Assembly (NCBI GenBank): GCA_963762085.1
Contig: CAVXJD010000005.1
Location: forward strand, 1 to 64,000
Length of the DNA stretch: 64,000 nt
Direction of reading: 5' to 3'
Source of the DNA: DASQGA01 sp963762085
GTDB taxonomy: Bacteria > Actinomycetota > Thermoleophilia > Gaiellales > Gaiellaceae
The notes under the pieces are model-generated. The model did not search any database, had not been told where the DNA came from, and saw only the letters and a program-made list of their open reading frames with translations. The stretch's first letter is position 1; each line of letters starts with the position of its first letter. The position numbers were made by a program, and so were the translations under genes. Shown here one piece after another: positions 62,110 through 64,000 of the stretch.

Positions 62110-63732
62110 TTACTTCCCGGCCCGAGCCGGAGCCGCCCCAGGTCGACCTTCGCGGGCGGCGACCTCTTCGTCGCTCATGCGAACCGGGCCCTTGAACCAG
62201 TTCTTGGCCGAGAGGACCCACCAGCCGCCGAAGATGAGACCGATGCCCAGGAACCAGAGGACCGTGTAGTTGGTGAGCTCCCAGGTGAAGTCATCCTTCC
62301 ACGGAAGTCCGGCGCTGTAGAGCGGGAAGATGAACAGGATCGTGATGATCCCGACCCAGATCAGGGAGACCAGGTCGATCCACTTGTAGTGCCGTCCGAG
62401 GCTCCAGGCCCTCGGCTCGTTCCAGCTGTCGCCCTTGCGGAAACGCAGGTAGACAGGGATCACGAAGGCGATGTAGAGACCGATCACCGCGATCGCCGTG
62501 CCGGCGAAGTAGCCGACGAGGTAGTTCCAGACCGCCGGGATCATCAGGGCGGACGAGAAGATGCCGATTCCGGCCACCGACCACACGGGGATGCGGTTCT
62601 TCGCCACGCGCCGCCAGAGCGAATGTCCCGGGACGGCACGGTCGCGCGAGAACGCGAACATCATCCTTGAGGCCGACGTGACCGACGCCGTCAGGCAGAA
62701 GAACTGTGCCACAACGCAGATGAAGAGCAGGAACTCGGCCCAGGTCTGGCTCATCGACTCGGCCCAGATCCAGGGGACGACGACGCCGATGTTCTCGAGC
62801 GCCCCTTCGGTGCTCGGGATCGCAAACGTCACCGCCAGGAGAAGAATCCAGCCGAAGATGACCGACGCTACGACTGACGTCCACATGCCCGTTGCGGCCA
62901 TGCGAGACGCTTTGTTCGTCTCCTCTGCCGTGTGCGCCGATGCATCGAAGCCCGTAATCGTGTACTGAGCGAGCAGGAGGCCAAGGCCCCAGACGAACCA
63001 GAACGTGGGACTCCCGACGTCAGTGGTGCCACCGCCAAAGCCCGAGTTGTTCACGGTCTCAGTGAAGACGTAGGAGAGCGACTGATGCTGGTCGGGGACG
63101 ATGATCAGGACGAAGACGATGATCGCGACGCCGACCATGTGCCAGTACGCGGAGATCGTGTTCAGGCCTGCGGTAACCCGGATGTTGAAGATGTTGATGA
63201 GGCACGCGCAGAGCATGAAGAACGCGTAGAGCAGATAGATCGAGGCATTGGCCGACGCTCCGAAGAGGTCGTCCATTTGCGCGTAGTAGCCGAACCAGAA
63301 ATCGAGCAGGACGGCGCCGAAGGTGGCAAGGCCGTAGCCGATCGCAGCGGTCACCGCCACCTGGCCGATCAGGTTGAACCAGCCTGTCGCCCAGCCCCAG
63401 CCGGGGCTCCCGAGCTTGGAGGCCCAGTAGTAGAGGCCGCCCGCAGTCGGATACGCGGACGCAATCTCGGCCATCGAGAGCGAGATGATCGTCGACATGA
63501 GGCCAACGAGGAGCCAGCCCCAGATGATCGACGACGGGCCGCCGTGCTCGAATCCGACCGCGTACGAGGTCAGGCACCCCGCGAGGATCGAGATGATCGT
63601 GAAGCTGATTGCGAAGTTCTGAAATCCGCCCATGCCCCGGAGGAGCTCCTGGGCATAGCCCATCCTATGGAGAAGGCTCTCGTCGCTCTCCCCGCGTTGC
63701 TGATCCTCGGGAACGCCTGCTTGGGTGGTCAT
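62110..63732 (-). CDS. amino acid permease (APC superfamily)
   Basis: 540 residues from the ATG at 63732, with about 12 membrane segments: MGGFQNFAISFTIISILAGC, the GGPSSIIWGWLLVGLMSTII, EIASAYPTAGGLYYWASKLG (conserved first-helix region), GFDASAHTAEETNKASR, SMSQTWAEFLLFICVVAQFF, TSASRMMFAFSRDRAVPG and a charged C-tail. The layout is that of the amino-acid/choline (GABA-permease-like) group, importing amino acids or amines with protons. Divergent from the glutamine-synthetase-family gene with 156 bp between. Confidence 0.88.
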   Translation of the reverse strand: MTTQAGVPEDQQRGESDESLLHRMGYAQELLRGMGGFQNFAISFTIISILAGCLTSYAVGFEHGGPSSIIWGWLLVGLMSTIISLSMAEIASAYPTAGGLYYWASKLGSPGWGWATGWFNLIGQVAVTAAIGYGLATFGAVLLDFWFGYYAQMDDLFGASANASIYLLYAFFMLCACLINIFNIRVTAGLNTISAYWHMVGVAIIVFVLIIVPDQHQSLSYVFTETVNNSGFGGGTTDVGSPTFWFVWGLGLLLAQYTITGFDASAHTAEETNKASRMAATGMWTSVVASVIFGWILLLAVTFAIPSTEGALENIGVVVPWIWAESMSQTWAEFLLFICVVAQFFCLTASVTSASRMMFAFSRDRAVPGHSLWRRVAKNRIPVWSVAGIGIFSSALMIPAVWNYLVGYFAGTAIAVIGLYIAFVIPVYLRFRKGDSWNEPRAWSLGRHYKWIDLVSLIWVGIITILFIFPLYSAGLPWKDDFTWELTNYTVLWFLGIGLIFGGWWVLSAKNWFKGPVRMSDEEVAAREGRPGAAPARAGK

Positions 63733-63888
63733 CCGCCGTCCTCTCGTCGCAGAAGAACGTTGACCGCGGCTGTGGCCGCTCAGCGGTATTTAGGCCACTC
63801 ACGTCGGACGGTGTCAAGGATCGGAGCCGCGCCGCCGCCTCACGGGGACGGCATAGACTCACGGCCCGACCGCCTAGGGAGAGGCCAG
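63733..63888. other. divergent intergenic region, permease / glutamine-synthetase-family gene
   Basis: 156 bp that must hold both promoters. A ribosome site GGGAGAGG lies 4-11 nt before the ATG at 63889. No clear operator palindrome was seen. Confidence 0.5.
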
Positions 63889-64000
63889 ATGCTGACGCCG
63901 GACGAGCTGAAGAGTGCAGTCGAAGACGGTTCGATCGACACGGTGATCGTCGCGTTCACCGACATGCAGGGCCGCCTGATGGGCAAGCGGCTGATGGGGG
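63889..64000 (+). CDS. glutamine-synthetase-family protein, 5' part only
   Basis: Only 37 codons are in the window: MLTPDELKSAVEDGSIDTVI then VAFTDMQGRLMGKRLMG. The FTDMQGRLMGKR block is the N-terminal beta-grasp of the glutamine synthetase fold, in the form seen in gamma-glutamyl-amine (PuuA-like) ligases and other GS-like enzymes rather than GlnA itself. Next to an amino-acid permease this suggests amine or amino-acid use. The active site lies beyond the edge. Confidence 0.7.
   Translation, partial: MLTPDELKSAVEDGSIDTVIVAFTDMQGRLMGKRLMG

Overview
This window is a join of two unrelated genomes. Positions 1 to about 13,820 look like a didermal (Gram-negative) bacterium. They hold two TonB-dependent receptors, a TolC-type outer-membrane protein and several signal-peptide outer-membrane or periplasmic proteins. 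Gene style and a characteristic intergenic palindrome suggest Verrucomicrobia or relatives, but that is inference. Almost every gene in this part is cut by one-base frameshifts, which reads as uncorrected low-coverage sequence rather than decay. From about 13,824 to 64,000 the sequence is high-GC, with tightly overlapping genes, many GTG and TTG starts and full-length frames. Its gene content fits a deep-branching actinobacterium, most likely class Thermoleophilia. At the join a plus-strand tolC-like gene and a minus-strand pckA gene lose their 3' ends at the same point, so I treat it as an assembly chimera. The two halves should be annotated separately.

Left part (1-13.8 kb): ileS (runs off the left edge), a 38-bp-arm inverted repeat, TonB receptor 1, a secreted or outer-membrane protein and an internally deleted paralog of it, and a PepSY-like secreted protein. 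Then come three 11-bp-spaced direct repeats, TonB receptor 2, a convergent histidine kinase and OmpR-type regulator pair, inositol-phosphate synthase, and the truncated TolC gene.

Right part: 13.8-31.4 kb is central metabolism and housekeeping. It has pckA, a DUF2071 protein, a tandem pair of Xer recombinases, gltA, icd-mdh, a PDZ-Lon membrane protease, an aminotransferase, sucC-methyltransferase-sucD, an acidic peptide followed by a JmjC/cupin oxygenase and a sucrase/ferredoxin-like protein, a biotin carboxylase-BCCP fusion and pgsA. 31.7-42.5 kb has a DUF885 protein, a secreted beta-helix/RTX protein, glpK, a patch of LuxR-type regulators with a broken LAL regulator and a broken HD-GYP protein, and the primary sigma factor. 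42.6-49.0 kb has a type IA topoisomerase, an acyltransferase, a 5'-3' exonuclease, a histone-deacetylase-fold amidohydrolase, an unknown secreted protein with a small membrane protein, and pheA.

The most coherent system is the hopanoid operon on the minus strand from 57.4 to 49.0 kb: hpnC, hpnD, hpnE, shc, hpnA, hpnH, hpnG, ispH. It covers farnesyl diphosphate to squalene, cyclisation to hopene, adenosylation, adenine removal and a later sugar-epimerase-like step, with isoprenoid supply (IspH) in the same transcript. The right end (57.5-64 kb) holds an aldo/keto reductase, a class III CoA-transferase, a VOC protein, an ArsR-SRPBCC pair with a candidate operator, an ornithine-cyclodeaminase-family enzyme, an amino-acid permease and the start of a glutamine-synthetase-family gene. 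The last two suggest the edge of an amine or amino-acid use locus.

The most speculative lead is the Asp-rich, Lys/Arg-free 67-residue peptide placed directly against a JmjC/cupin oxygenase and a sucrase/ferredoxin-like protein (26.8-29.1 kb). No tRNA, rRNA, CRISPR array or intact insertion sequence was recognised.
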